A DNA stretch of 64,000 nucleotides from assembly GCA_015847255.1 (NCBI GenBank), contig JADLZK010008404.1, positions 1 to 64,000 of the forward strand, in the 5' to 3' direction. Position 1 is the stretch's first letter; each line of letters begins with the position of its first letter. Below the pieces are notes generated by a model. That model searched no databases, was not told where the DNA came from, and saw only the letters and a program-made list of their open reading frames with translations. The position numbers were made by a program, and so were the translations under genes. This stretch comes from Hyparrhenia diplandra. Lineage: Eukaryota > Streptophyta > Magnoliopsida > Poales > Poaceae. Positions 13,740 through 25,500 of the stretch are shown here, piece after piece.

Positions 13740-16700
13740 CTAAGCCAAAAACTCGGTCAAACGCCAAAGCAAACAAAGGAAACTACGAGAATAAGGCGTA
13801 ACCTTAAGCGCAAGACTCACTGGAAAGGGGAGCGAGCAAGAGACGCGGCCTCGCTCGCCGAGTGGACCGCCCGCAATTTCTTCATGAACGAGCCCACGAA
13901 CCGGCGCCTCACAACCAAGCTCGCCGGTCGACGGATGATGAGTGTCCTTCACCGGACCGAACCACATCACCATGCCCCTCCTTGCAAAGGATACGGGTGA
14001 TGTTCGTCGCCGCGACCCGAGCACCAAAGTCGGATACCCCCCGCAATACCTCGGGAAGTTTGGCGACATTCCTCGCCCGGCCCGGGGATAGAACACGGGC
14101 GCTCCGCCCTCGCGGGAAGGGCGTCACCACCACACCGGACGGAGGTCCGCGGCCTCGCGAGCGAATGAGCGACGAAGTGCGGGACGCATACATGCTGTCC
14201 AACTGCTTCGCCGCTCCTTGGACCGGGCCGCGACGAGGTTAGGCTAGCATTAGCCTCTTCAAGTTTAGCCTCCATCTCGTGCGGCGCCTTCTCGACCTCG
14301 CGCGATAGTAGTGCATCGTGCACTTCCTTAGCGGCCGATAGCTTCATTCAGCGAAGGTCTCGTTCTGGGAGACTAGTTTCTCGGGGGACGCCTTCTCCTC
14401 CGACCGGGCGGAGACCTTCGCCTTCAACTCCACCAGGAATTTTGTCCAGCGCCACAAGTTCTTGATGAACCTTAGCGCGAACACACTCAAACTAGTGGTC
14501 ATCTACGAAAAGCCGTAACAAAAATATTAAAACCACATTAACTAAAGCAAGACAAAAAATGAGGGGGAAGAAAACATCTCCGCATAGAAAGGCTCGTCAA
14601 TAGCCTTCCCGAAGACCTCGTAGACATCAGCCCTCGAAAAATATTTGAATATGGTATCTAATCGAATATTAGACAAAATCACAAAACTAGTACTATGAAA
14701 GGAAGCGAGTGAAACAAGAAACACCACTCACTCAAGTCACCCTCAACGGCAATCCGAGGTGAACCTAGGCCAAGATTAGCGGCAGCTCCGCCTTCATCCG
14801 AATCAAAAAGGAATTAAACAAATAACAACACACCAAAACAAGAAGCAAAATAAAAAACAAAACATACCCCCAATTCCGCTTGAGCGGAGGCCGCCCCCAA
14901 AGGCGCCAAAACCTCCAACACCTCCGCCGCTTTTTGCGGCCTTCGCGGCGGAGCTCTCCTCTTCAACACCTTTGCCCTTGGAGGCATCATGAGAATGGCG
15001 CCAAGCTCGCGCATCCGGGGATAAGTCGGGCTCACACCAGCGGCGGCACGAAGAGTCGTCGGAGGGTAGAAACGACCGCTACCTCTTCAAGCCACCACCT
15101 GGCTTGTGAAGCTTGATCGATCGGCTTGGCTCCCCAAGCTCTCCCTCTTTGCGAGCGGCGGTTTGTCACTAGATGTTGGAAAATCGCCCATGGGGTCGGG
15201 CATGGCCTTCGACACCTCCAGGCATGGCCTCGCCCGAAGAAAGCCGGCGACACTCCTTGGCGATGGGGGATACCGGCCCAATTCTCGGGCGGAGAAGCGC
15301 CTCGCCACCAATCAAAGGAAGGCGGCGCCCAAGACCCAGCCCGGCGAATCCCCCATCTTCTCAGGCCTCTTTGCCCACCGCTTAGGAGCCTCGACCCTCC
15401 CGCGTCTTGGATCCTTCACCGGCTTATGGGCGGCATCTTCTTCTTTTGGCCTCTTCCTTGGCCGTCGCGGCGACGAGGGGGCGGAGGCTGCTGGGGCGGC
15501 GGAGGCGCTGCCCTCCACCTTCTTCTTCTTGGACTTCCCCGTGTTAACGGGGGCCTCTCTCTTGTCGCCGGCGGCGCCGTAGAATCCTTCCCTTCAGCCG
15601 CCTTCGCTAGCTTGGCGGCTTCTTCATCCTCACGCCTTTTAACATCGGCAATCAATTTGCCGGGAACCTTCAATGGTTACCGTACTCCACCTTCATCTCC
15701 TCAAACACGCGATTGAGACGGGGCATGGTGCCTTGAGTCTTCAGCGAGAATTCTTTCATTGAGATGGCGCCCGGCAACTCCACGGGCCTCCATCTCCACC
15801 CGCATTACAAAGGCATCGGCACTAACACCCTCGGAGACGGGCACCGCGGGGGGAAGGGAACCATCTCCGCATCCCCAAAAGCAGGGGAAGATTAACCCGT
15901 TCTATTACCATCGGGTCCTTGTGACGCCCTTGAGGGGAGAATACTTGGCGGCGCACATCTCCTCCACCAAGTCGCGCCCCTCCGGAATAGCGACGCGGCG
16001 GTGAACGGCTTGCGACACTTTTCCCTCCTTTGATTACGCTCTTCATTTGGATCGGGCCGGGACGATGTCCACGGAACCGGCTACGGACGAAGGCGTGTAA
16101 GGGACACCTCCTCCCCGTCAACCATCTTGCTCGCCCTCGCGAGACTTGGCGTAGAACCAATAATCCATCCACCCGGGTTCCCACTTGTTCTTAGGCGTAT
16201 GAGATCTCCGCTTCTCCTCCCCACGATAACGACGAGGGCTGAAGGTGCAAACATCCAAATTGAAGCCTCTTTCGCTCCCATCGGGCATCTTTCGAAGTCT
16301 TCGGTTGCTTGTGGAGCTCGAAGAAGTTTAACGAAGGTGTTCGTATCCACCTCTCCACCATAAGACTCCACCGCCCATGCAAACTTCGACAATGCGAGGA
16401 ATGCATGGGGAGTGACGATGAATCTGCACCTCGAAGCGACTCCAACACCGTGCGCGAGGAGCGGCGGTAGGGGCGGGCGGAGCCGCGGGTGAAGAAATCC
16501 CTAAAGACAACGCCCCACCGATGCTGCGGTTCGGTAGCTGCTCGCACGCCGCCTTGAGGGAGCTTCACTTCCGCGGTTCGCTCCGATGTATCCCTTCTCG
16601 CGGAGGTCATCAAGCATCGCTTGAGTCATCTTCGACGAGCCAAGCTTGTAGATAGCATCGACCTCCTCGCGAGCCATGAGGTCACCAACGGAGGCCGGCG

Positions 16701-17059
16701 TCGGATAGGGTCTCCTCGAGATCTTGTCTTGTGAGGCGGCGTCTAGCATACAATCCTCAAAGAGGCGAAGGTATTGGCTAGCGCGATAAGGCAAGAGCTC
16801 GCGTATCAAGCTCACGGCGGGGGAAGCGACCTGCAGCTAGGCGGCTTGGGACACGCGCGCATGCACCTAAGCGAGCCGCAAGAGCTAGCGGGAGGCGGCC
16901 AAAGCCGGCGTCAAGCGAGGAAGCAAGAGCGCGTATGAAGGCAAGAGAGGAAAAGGCGGCGATGGTGGGTTGAAGCCTCACCCGGGGGGAGGCCACTTTT
17001 GCTAGTGCCGGCCCCGACCCTTCACATCCCAAAATGAGCGGCCAGCGACCAACGGGCAA
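13740..17059 (-). pseudogene. Antisense ORF region of the Tat-like element (putative gypsy-type transposon domain)
   Basis: Read on the minus strand from about 16,815, broken frames give a coherent protein. It begins MSLIRELLPYRASQYLRLFE, continues with EEVDAIYKLGSSKMTQAM, then a block with SKFAWAVESYGGEVDTNTFV (about 16,330-16,392), then FELHKQPKTSKD and LQFGCLHLQ (about 16,230-16,320), and an EPGWMDYWFYAKS-like stretch (about 16,135-16,175). Toward 13,970-14,350 it becomes Ala/Glu-rich and probably coiled-coil. These motifs resemble the plant family annotated as putative gypsy type transposon (PF04195), found as extra antisense ORFs in Tat-lineage elements. Its function is unknown. Multiple frameshifts make this copy a relic. 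Confidence 0.65.
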
Positions 17060-17248
17060 AAGCGGTCACCCTCAACATTGAGGCGCGAGCCAATTTGTCG
17101 GATTTGCGATCGCGACGATTCAAATTCCGCAAGCGAAGGTCCCTCACGGAATCGTCCCAGGGGGGACCCTCAACACCTCCGCTACATCGCAAAATGTTGA
17201 GAGCGAAGGCACGCCCCGCTCACGACCATTCGCTCCCAAGGGGGAAGC

Positions 17249-17870
17249 TGTTGGGGGAGCAGGCCACAGGCGCAAGCGGCGGAGGTGTTCGCGACCTAAG
17301 AACGCTCGCGAGCCCGGTACTAACAAAACCACCGTTTCCATTCTCTCGATTTCTGCGGGAGGGTACGATCAGCAGACCTTCGCCAACAGGGCTGGCGGAG
17401 GTGTCGGGCCACGCCGCTCGCTTGCTCACATGACGGATTCTCCCCAAGCATGTAGGGATAGCGGGGAGGAGGAAGACACCTCTGCGGCTTTCTTCCGAGA
17501 GGGGATCGCGGAGGATCTGGCCGTGGCAAACCCCGGTGAGAAGCCCGGCGGGACTCGCCAAGACCTTCGCATGGATCAAGGGGGACGAAGGCGGCAAGCT
17601 ATGTACAAGTACGATACGGGTTGATGTTGTTTGTATAACCAAAGGAATATGCCAGGAATCTAAAGGGGCAAGCATGTAATCTTACATCACCCGGTATTGT
17701 AAAACTATAAATAGGGAGGAGCCCTCCCCTAAGAGAGAGGTTGGTGAATCCCACTTATGGAGCATTATTACTATTAGTCTCACTTTCGAATTCTCGGTCC
17801 ACTGGGAGACCCCCTCGTGGCTCCGCGAAAGTGGAGGTGCTAAATCGTGTTGGGAACCCCAAAACCAACA
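17249..17870 (+). repeat. 3' LTR of the Tat-like Gypsy element
   Basis: 622 bp matching 5,061-5,683 along its length, with scattered substitutions and 1-5 bp indels, mostly in the first 350 bp. TATAAATA is at 17,706-17,713. It ends CCAACA and is followed by the right ATTTG. Confidence 0.92.
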
Positions 17871-17875
17871 ATTTG

Positions 17876-18685
17876 TTTTGGTGTTGTCAACACCTGCTCG
17901 TAATGAAAACGCGCCATACTTAGGTGGGCGTGGTCTCAAAAAAAACAATCGAGAATCCCCATCGTATTTGTCTACCACGGCACAAGGGCACCTGGCGGCC
18001 ACCAACCTTGGCGAGTCCTTCCCCCTTCTTGCTCTTGTCTTCTCCATCTCCTTGCCTTGACCTCCTAAGCCCTTTCGGTGCGAGGCCGCGAAGCCTCGCT
18101 GCCGAGCACGGGCTCCAGCCACACGCCGCTATAACACGCGGGTTGCGGTGTCGTCCGCGGGACCCCTTGCCACATCGTGGCCACCACCAATCAGCCCTCA
18201 GCCGTCTTGGATGCCATTGGGCACATCGGGCTCTCCCCGGCCATCCCGGAGGACGTCGGGATTGGGGTCAAACCTCTCGTGCCAGTTGCAATTTTTGGCC
18301 CGCCTTTGGCCACGCCGGTGACCTTTCGGTTAGTGCGATCTGGATTCTTCGATGGCGAGGTACCATATGTAGTCGTGGTAGGGTGGGAGACAAATTGTTT
18401 TGGCTTTAGGAATCCAACATATAAATACTATCATCGCCTCCTCTCAATTGCTTGGATTAGTCATGCGTCGATGTCTCTTTGAGTTTTGACGTTTGAAGAG
18501 CCAACTTGATGGAATTGTGAGGGAAAGGCGGACGGGCAGGGAAGGGGGAACGACGGCGCTAGAGCGGACGGGTGGGATGCCTACGTGTCATACCTGCATG
18601 TCCAGAGAATTTCCCTACTGAGGGTTTTCCAAATAGATGAAGTAGATTAATGAAGACAGTCCAAATGACTTTTTTTTTTTTCATT
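17876..18685. other. Unassigned sequence right of the Tat-like element
   Basis: Continuation of the older sequence into which the Gypsy element jumped. A 101-codon reading frame (18,177-18,482) reads smoothly but I recognise no domain. Nothing else is supportable. Confidence 0.35.
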
Positions 18686-18694
18686 GTTGTATAT

Positions 18695-19989
18695 CACAAT
18701 TCCCTTTTTCGCGGTCGACCATGCGAGTTAACTTAACTTCGCGGTCGATCCGACCTTGTGTGCCGCCTTCCTTTTTGTCCAAGAGTGTTCTCTCCTCAGC
18801 TCTCTTTCCTTTTTTATGTCTCCTTTTTGCATATCTTTGATGTCGGCGTTTTTGAAGGCGAAAAAAAAGTAAAACATTTTTTAAAATTGCTATAATTTCT
18901 AAATGGTGTATCCTTTTTTTAATTCCGTTTGCACCGCTGTGTTTTATGCGATGAAGCGAACAAAACTAGATCCCACTTGAATATGTTTTGAAGATTTTTT
19001 TTTTTTCCCTTTTTTTCTAATATTAAGTTATGTATATTAACTTATGAAATATAAGTTATATAACCTAAGTTGCACGTAAAAGTTATACATATAAGTTAGA
19101 GGTGACTTTGTAACTTTGTATAAGTTAGGTGTTACATGTAATAGATTACATATAATAAGTTATATATAATAAGTTACATGTAATAAGTCAAATGTAATAA
19201 GTTAGACGTAACTTTGTAACCTGTATGAGTTAGGTATTACATGTAATAAGTCAAATATAATAGGTTATATAACTTATACATATAACTTATTATATGTAAC
19301 TCAAGTTATATCACTTATATATATAAATTTTTACATGTAACTCAAGGTTATATAACTTGTACATGTAACTTTTTATGTGTAACTCATGTTATATAACTTA
19401 TATTTCATAAGTTAATATACATAAATTACTATTTGATTAACTTTGTAATCTGTATAAATTAGGTGTTACACGTAATAAGTTATATGTAATAAGTTGTGTA
19501 ATAAGTCAAATGTAATAGGTTACATAACTTATAAATATAACATTTTACATGTAACTTAGGTTATATAACTTATACATGTAACTTTTTTATGTGTAACTCA
19601 AGGTTATATAACTTATATTTCATAAGTTAATATAAATAAATTTCTATTAGAAAAAAATCAAAAAAAAATCTTTTGAAACATATTCGAAAGGGGATCTAGT
19701 TTTGTTCGTTTTCATCGCAGAGAACGCGGGCATGCGACGGAATTAAAAACGGATGCACCATTTAGGAATTATAGCAATTTTTAAAAATGTTTTTGCTTTT
19801 TCCACCTACATCGGTGACATCAGCATACGCAAAAAAAAAGACGTAAAAAAGAAAGGAAGTTGAGAGGAAAGAGAGCTGTGTGTCCTAAAGCGCATGCAAA
19901 AAGACAGCGCTGGGCGCCGGTCGGATCGTCTGCGCGAGTCATCCGCGAAGTTAGCTTAACTCGCGGTCGTCTGCGATTTAGTCACTCCC
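18695..19989. mobile_element. Foldback MULE-like element with 9-bp target duplication
   Basis: Long imperfect terminal inverted repeats: about 18,708-19,015 mirrors about 19,650-19,975. Matching outer blocks include GAGTTAACTTAACTTCGCGG against the complement of CCGCGAAGTTAGCTTAACTC; inner blocks include AACAAAACTAGATCCC against its complement. GTTGTATAT flanks both ends (18,686-18,694 and 19,990-19,998); a 9-bp duplication is typical of Mutator-like elements. The centre (about 19,020-19,640) is AT-rich and built of TAAGTTA/TAACTTA repeats. No transposase is present, so it is non-autonomous. Confidence 0.8.
19020..19640. repeat. TAAGTTA/TAACTTA palindromic low-complexity core of the foldback element
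   Basis: Dozens of copies of TAAGTTA, TATAAGTTA and the reverse complement TAACTTATA in both orientations. The left half is dominated by AAGTTA, the right half by TAACTT, so the core extends the foldback symmetry of the element. Confidence 0.8.
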
Positions 19990-20371
19990 GTTGTATATGC
20001 ACTTGTAGGCAATTCGCCTCGGTGAAAACTTCAGGGAGCAACTTAGGGAGCATGGTGATGATGAGATTGAACTTTGAAGTGAAGGAGATATAGTTTTTTT
20101 TTTTTTTTTTTTTTTTTTGCGCGGGATAGTGAAGGAGATATAGGTATTTTTAGAATGGTGAAGGAGATGTAGTTGAGAGGCTAATGACTTACACCACAAA
20201 GATTGCGTCACAGGCCGCCATAGCTGGCCGAGACCGCCCTTTGGGCTGGGCCACAACCCATTTATGCTCATCAGCAACGCACCTACCCAACAGAAAGGAA
20301 AGTTCGACACGCTCCTTTCCTGGGCCTAATCGAAAGTTTCACCATGCCTTCCATGCTCGTGCAGATCGCCC

Positions 20372-21311
20372 ATGCCGCCCGCACATCCATGCTCCTCGTG
20401 CGCATCGCTCGTGTCACCCGCACAGCTGCGGAGGCCACATCTCGCTTCGCTCGCTTGGCTGAACGAGCGGCCCTCTTTGCTGAGGCGGTGGCGGCCGCAT
20501 CCCATGCTCCAGGTCGTGCCGGCGCCGGAGATCTGCTTCTGCACCGTTCCGCTGGTGCACCACCTCCCGATGCCCTGGCGGCACCTTCCCCCGCCGTGGA
20601 CGCATCCTTTCCCTTCCCCCGCATTACTTGAAAGGTATATCTACCTCTCTCAGAGACTTTGGGCTTCAGAATCCATCTGACGCCATTGCTCCTCTGAACC
20701 CATCTTGATAAATTCATTGGCAGCACTTTTACTAGTGAACTGGACCCTGTGAATTAACTTGTATTTTCTTTTCCCCCCTTTCTTCACTCATAGAGTTATG
20801 CAACCGCCACAAGGATAGGGTGGAGTTCGTGGTACAGGAAGAGGACCTTAAATCAGATGAAGCCCTGTGGCTCCTGTATGAGCGCTGGTGTAAAGCCTTT
20901 AACCAGAAGCGTGACCCTGATGAGATGGTTAGCCGGTTCAATAAATTCAAGGACAATGTCCTGCGTAGACACCGTACCAAGAATAGTAATCTGCCCTTGA
21001 AATTGGGCAAATACACTGATGGAAAGCTAATGGAGATGTGCGCTAACCTGGATGGGTATGAAGCTAAGCTTGCAAAGAAGGTTGGCAACTCATCTGTTCT
21101 TTGGAAAGATGATGGTAGTTTTCTGAGGGAGGTCTTCGCTGATTTCAAAGTGGTTGATGGGAAACTGTTTGTGTTCACTCCAACGGGAAGAGTGGAACTC
21201 ACCACCAAATATGAAGTTGTTGATCGCAGATTGTTTGTAGATCTACCTGAGGAGAATGAGCTTGTGATACCTAATGACGATTTCATACTTCGCCGTCTTC
21301 CTTATTACTGA
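20372..21311 (+). CDS. Orphan cathepsin-propeptide (I29-like) domain protein, two exons
   Basis: Proposed coding exons are 20,372-20,634 and 20,819-21,311 (251 residues). The donor is AAG|GTATAT; the acceptor GGATAG|G keeps the frame, whereas an upstream CATAG acceptor would give an early stop. Exon 2 starts with an acidic segment (QEEDLKSDEALW) leading into LYERWCKAFNQ and EMVSRFNKFKDN. Its spacing fits the first E, R, F and N of the ERFNIN motif of I29 propeptides. No peptidase domain follows; the rest (VGNSSVLWKDDGSFLREVF...) matches nothing I can name. Stand-alone I29 proteins occur in grasses and may inhibit papain-like proteases; that role is inferred. Exon 1 is Pro/Arg/Leu-rich and uncertain, since an ATG at 20,344 opens another frame that does not join exon 2. 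Confidence 0.6.
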
Positions 21312-21796
21312 AGCTGGTAGACCCATGCATAGCTATCAATCAATCATGAACACCTATTTAGGTATGGTTGTCCTGCTCCTAAAAGGAATGCTTATGTTAG
21401 TCCCTTATGCCAAAGACTGAATATGTAATAAGTTATTCCTCTGCGTAAGTCATTGCATATACAAACTATGCTTCTATAAGGCATTTTTGAGTTCGCATAA
21501 GGGTTTATATTAGTTCCAGATTTGTCCAAGTGTGCCAAATGGTTACAGCCTTTTCCCATGGCTTCTTTTCCTTGATGAGTCTATAAGTATTGTAATCAAT
21601 TGATACGGAAAGCGATTTTTTATGACTTGCACGGTATACCTTCCATAGAAGGTAGTCATTCTATGTTTTTCCATAAACTGGAGGAACATAGAACATGAAC
21701 CAATAATTTGATGAATCGTTGCGCCTTAGTTTTTGTTCCTCTATCTTTTGCGCAGCGTACAGCCGTGCAGCATTGGTGCCCATACACATACACATA
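21312..21796. other. 3' flank of the I29-like gene
   Basis: Plausible 3' UTR and spacer, AT-rich, with no coding signal. It ends at the ATA that begins the next MITE. Confidence 0.4.
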
Positions 21797-21977
21797 GGGT
21801 GCGTTTGGTTCGCTGTTTATTGGCCAACCAGGCCCACTGGGTGGAGTAGGTGAGAGGCGTTTGGTTGCCCGCACCGCCCCCAGAGCCAGACTCCCCAGAT
21901 GCTTTTCTCCCGCCGCTGCCTGCATCCCTAGAAACGCCTGAATCGGTCGTTTCTGCAGAGCTAGGCTCGGTTGATGC

Positions 21978-22331
21978 TGTTGTGAAACTTGTCATCAGCG
22001 GTTAGGACCTTCCCCTCTCCGTCTCTCACAATCAATGTAGTGGATGAAAGTAGAACAAGTGGACACAAGATGTAGGGAGACTATTCTTTATTCATCTGAA
22101 TCTTCGTTTATTACAATGGAGGATCTCCCACATATATATAGTCTGAATAAGTCCTAGAGTATGGAAATCGCCCACACAATAAACGGACTAGGATTAGGAT
22201 TCCTCCTTCTCCTCTTTCTATATTCCAGCCAAGGCCGGAGAGTTTTGGTAAGAGCCCACATACAAACGGACTAGGATTAGGATTCATCCTTCTCCTTTCC
22301 TTCTAGGAAAGAGTCCGTGTGTTTTACAACA
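21978..22331 (-). repeat. 3' LTR (left copy) of the hairpin-rich element
   Basis: 354 bp, TGTTGT...ACAACA. It contains a twice-repeated phrase ACGGACTAGGATTAGGATTC (about 22,184 and 22,264). The purine tract abuts it on the interior side. Confidence 0.9.
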
Positions 22332-22529
22332 CTCCCCCTTGGGCGATTACCACGATATGCATATGCCTCGTCAAAAACTCCATCCGAAAAATCCGAGTGG
22401 GAAAAAAACGGTTCTTGGAGAAAAGAGTACATCACATTCGTTAATTGCATTGCACATGTTGTCTCATTAAAAACCTTGTGTGAGAAACCTTCTAGTAAAA
22501 ACTCTCATAGGGAAAAAGAGTACAACATT

Positions 22530-25500
22530 TAACCTTCTTGGTCATATATTCTTGAGGATACTCTATTCTTCGTGAATAGAAATTGATCTTCATAATCTAT
22601 GCATAAACTTTAATGTTTTAGCAAATATGATCTTTATAATTCTAATGGTTTCAATTACCTTCAAGGTAAATTCAAGTAAAATTGCTCCCCCCTCACAAAG
22701 CCATCATTTGAATTTGACTCAAAAAAATATGGCTTATAATTCTTCCATGAATTATATGGGTATAACAAAGAGCAATATGCTTCATGCAAAAAAAGAACCA
22801 CTTGTTGTGCAAAACAAATAAATTTTATCCTTCAAGATAATAAATCCTTTCGAGAGGATTACGGGGAAAAATAAGTTCATATTCAACATCTTCTAGATAG
22901 TGTATCAAACTTATACAAGTCTTGAATACTTTATAGTTCTTCCTTAGTGGATTTTGAAATGGTATATTCTACAAATCTTCAAGATTTTTTTATTATCATT
23001 CAATAATAAATCAGTCTTATATTTTGGCATTTAGTGGATAATTTAAATACCAAAATAACCATTATTCTTTCTATTGCATTTAGAGGATGATAGATTCATT
23101 GCTAGCATTACACTTTCTGAGTGTTTATATGACACCTTCATGGTGTTTAAGATTCCTCATTTTCTCTCTCTCGGGTCTATATTCACTTCAGGGGATGCAT
23201 GTTGTTTATTCAAGAATTGGTTGGTAAATCCTTCATGGATTAATTTCTTCAGGAATATACTTTAATTCTTAGTGAATTAATAATTCTCTTCTATGAGATA
23301 CATACTCTACTACATAAGGGATGAGTGATATACACAATAACGTTGAGTTATTCACTATAAAATCATTCAATGATTGTAATCCTTCTAGGACATGCTCTTC
23401 TTGAGACTTCAATATTCATTCATAAATATATATATCTTAGACTTTAATACTTAGTATGAGATTTCTACAAGTTGCGATTTATATTCTTCGGGAATTATAT
23501 GGATTTTCATAATCCACTTATTAACTGCATATTCGATATTTATTTGTTTCATTTGCCGGAGATATAGCGTAACATTCATTTCTTCTTAATAGGAGATTCA
23601 ACCTCAATTGCTTTCTTCATTGACCCGATATAATCGCTACAAGCGATTTTGCCATGGACTTTATTTTTCGGATCCGGGTTCTCACAAGAGAAACATTCGC
23701 AATTAAAGAGGTAGTGTTGTCGACAACTTTTTTTCTCTTCTCCCAATACTCTCACAATGTGAGAATATTTTATCTCTGTCATTTCCCAAACAAGAGATGG
23801 TATATTGTCCTACATATCCAACACTAATGATGCGCGCTTAGTATGTTGGATTTCATCTTCATGATGATCCTCTTCATGAGGTGCTCAACCTTCTTCATGA
23901 GGTGTTCTCTTCATGAGAATGGAGGAGTTTCATTTTATTTCTATTCAACAAGTATACACAAAACTAGAACCTACAAAGCGCCCCCGTAGATTTTAGCTTG
24001 ATAGTATGCAATATTTAGTTTACTATTCGTAAACAAAACTTACGGGTTATAATTTCAAGTTACTCCTCTCATTTATAAAAATATCGGCATATGCTCCGCT
24101 TCATGCTTTCACAAGAGCATTAGTCAAACTATTAGTTGACTTAGTGCGTGATAGTATTCCTACTTCAAGCTTTAGGAAAATTTTCTAGATCATTTTTTCT
24201 TCTCTGGAAATAATGTTTGGCATTCAAAATAGGTTTTTCTCTCCCCTAATGCCAATATTAGATCTTTAATAGCATACTTCAATAGATATCCCCTATCATG
24301 GGCTTAAAACAATTCAAATTCATATATCTCCAACTACAAGTGGAGGCCCATTTATGTATGCTATGATTAGGTTTTATGGGAAATATTCACGCACATATTT
24401 AAACATGGGGGTTATTATTCATTATGCGGTGAGCTAGAATACTTAAAGTGCACTTAAGAATGTTCATCATTCCTATGAACTCGGGGATGTTCTCCCCCCG
24501 GTATGCACAAAACATAGTTTAGAAAAACTATTTCATTCTCTAGCTTCTTTATTATTTAGCCTAATAAATTGATCCAAGTACTCATACAATTAAAAATATG
24601 GACCATATACTACGAAAATATAGATACAAACATACAAGTTCACATGGAATTTCTTCTAGAATTTTCTAATTGCCATCAATGCAAAAATCCCTTAATGCCT
24701 TTTCTTCATAAATCCCAAATCACCATAATTGTGTTATCCACTATCTTAGTTCCACAATAATTCATCCCATCAAATGGGTTAGTCTCCATTGAGAAAATTT
24801 TATAAACTCACTCCCCCGATCTTAGGCTTTCGGCCCTAGATCAATCTATTGCTTATGCATGCAATGCATCGAAAGCAAAGCATTCCTTAGTTCAACGGGA
24901 ACCATATAGACATAGCATGCTAGCTAGCCAATTTGATTATGAGGGAAGCACAAAGATAGCTACTAGTCACAATTATAGCTACTATGCTAATATTCATGCA
25001 AGAGTTGAGATACTTGTAGCTCAATGAGATACATATGCGATTGTAATGTGAAACGCTAGAATTGAGTCTAACATAATAGATAACAACAAAAAGCAAAGCT
25101 ACAAGCTTACTTGCAATTAGTGCAAAAGAGAGAAAGTTAACTTCGGTAGGAAGGGACGGAGGGCGTAACTTCAAGTCGATACATGCACTTTAAAATTGAT
25201 TTAGGATGGCTATGCCTATTAAATATATATTATCCACATTTTCTTATGCCTTTATCCAAAATTACTCCCCCCTTTTCATGCCATAACTACTTCAAGTAGT
25301 AATTGCTTCAAGCATTATCTATGAATATCAATTCTAATGCATCCATAGAATCCAAATCATACTTCTAGTATTCAATGATTATGACATGAAATTCGCATAT
25401 CCAATGTACTATTCAAAGTGTACACCATAGGACTCGGGGTAGAATATAATTTCTAGTTCTCAAGATTAAAAATTAAATACTTAGGATTATACAATTTCTT

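Larger units (their letters stand above)
5061..17870 (+). mobile_element. Complete but decayed Ty3/Gypsy LTR retrotransposon, Tat-like, 12.8 kb
   Basis: Two LTRs (5,061-5,683 and 17,249-17,870) start TGTTGGGG, end CCAACA and are flanked by ATTTG. A GCGCCCACCGTGGGG-type primer-binding region follows the 5' LTR at about 5,686. A purine tract (about 17,239-17,247) precedes the 3' LTR. Coding remnants run gag, protease, reverse transcriptase, RNase H, integrase on the plus strand; integrase after RT/RNase H places it in Ty3/Gypsy. A long stretch between integrase and the 3' LTR (about 11,450-17,248) holds an antisense coding region, a layout known for Tat-lineage elements. Many frameshifts and stops mean it cannot be autonomous. 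The LTRs differ by several percent plus small indels, so the insertion is not recent. Confidence 0.93.

Noticed and set aside
20344..20631. ATG at 20,344 as the start of the I29-like gene
   Set aside because: Its frame reaches a stop just before the splice donor and does not join exon 2, whereas the frame from 20,372 does.
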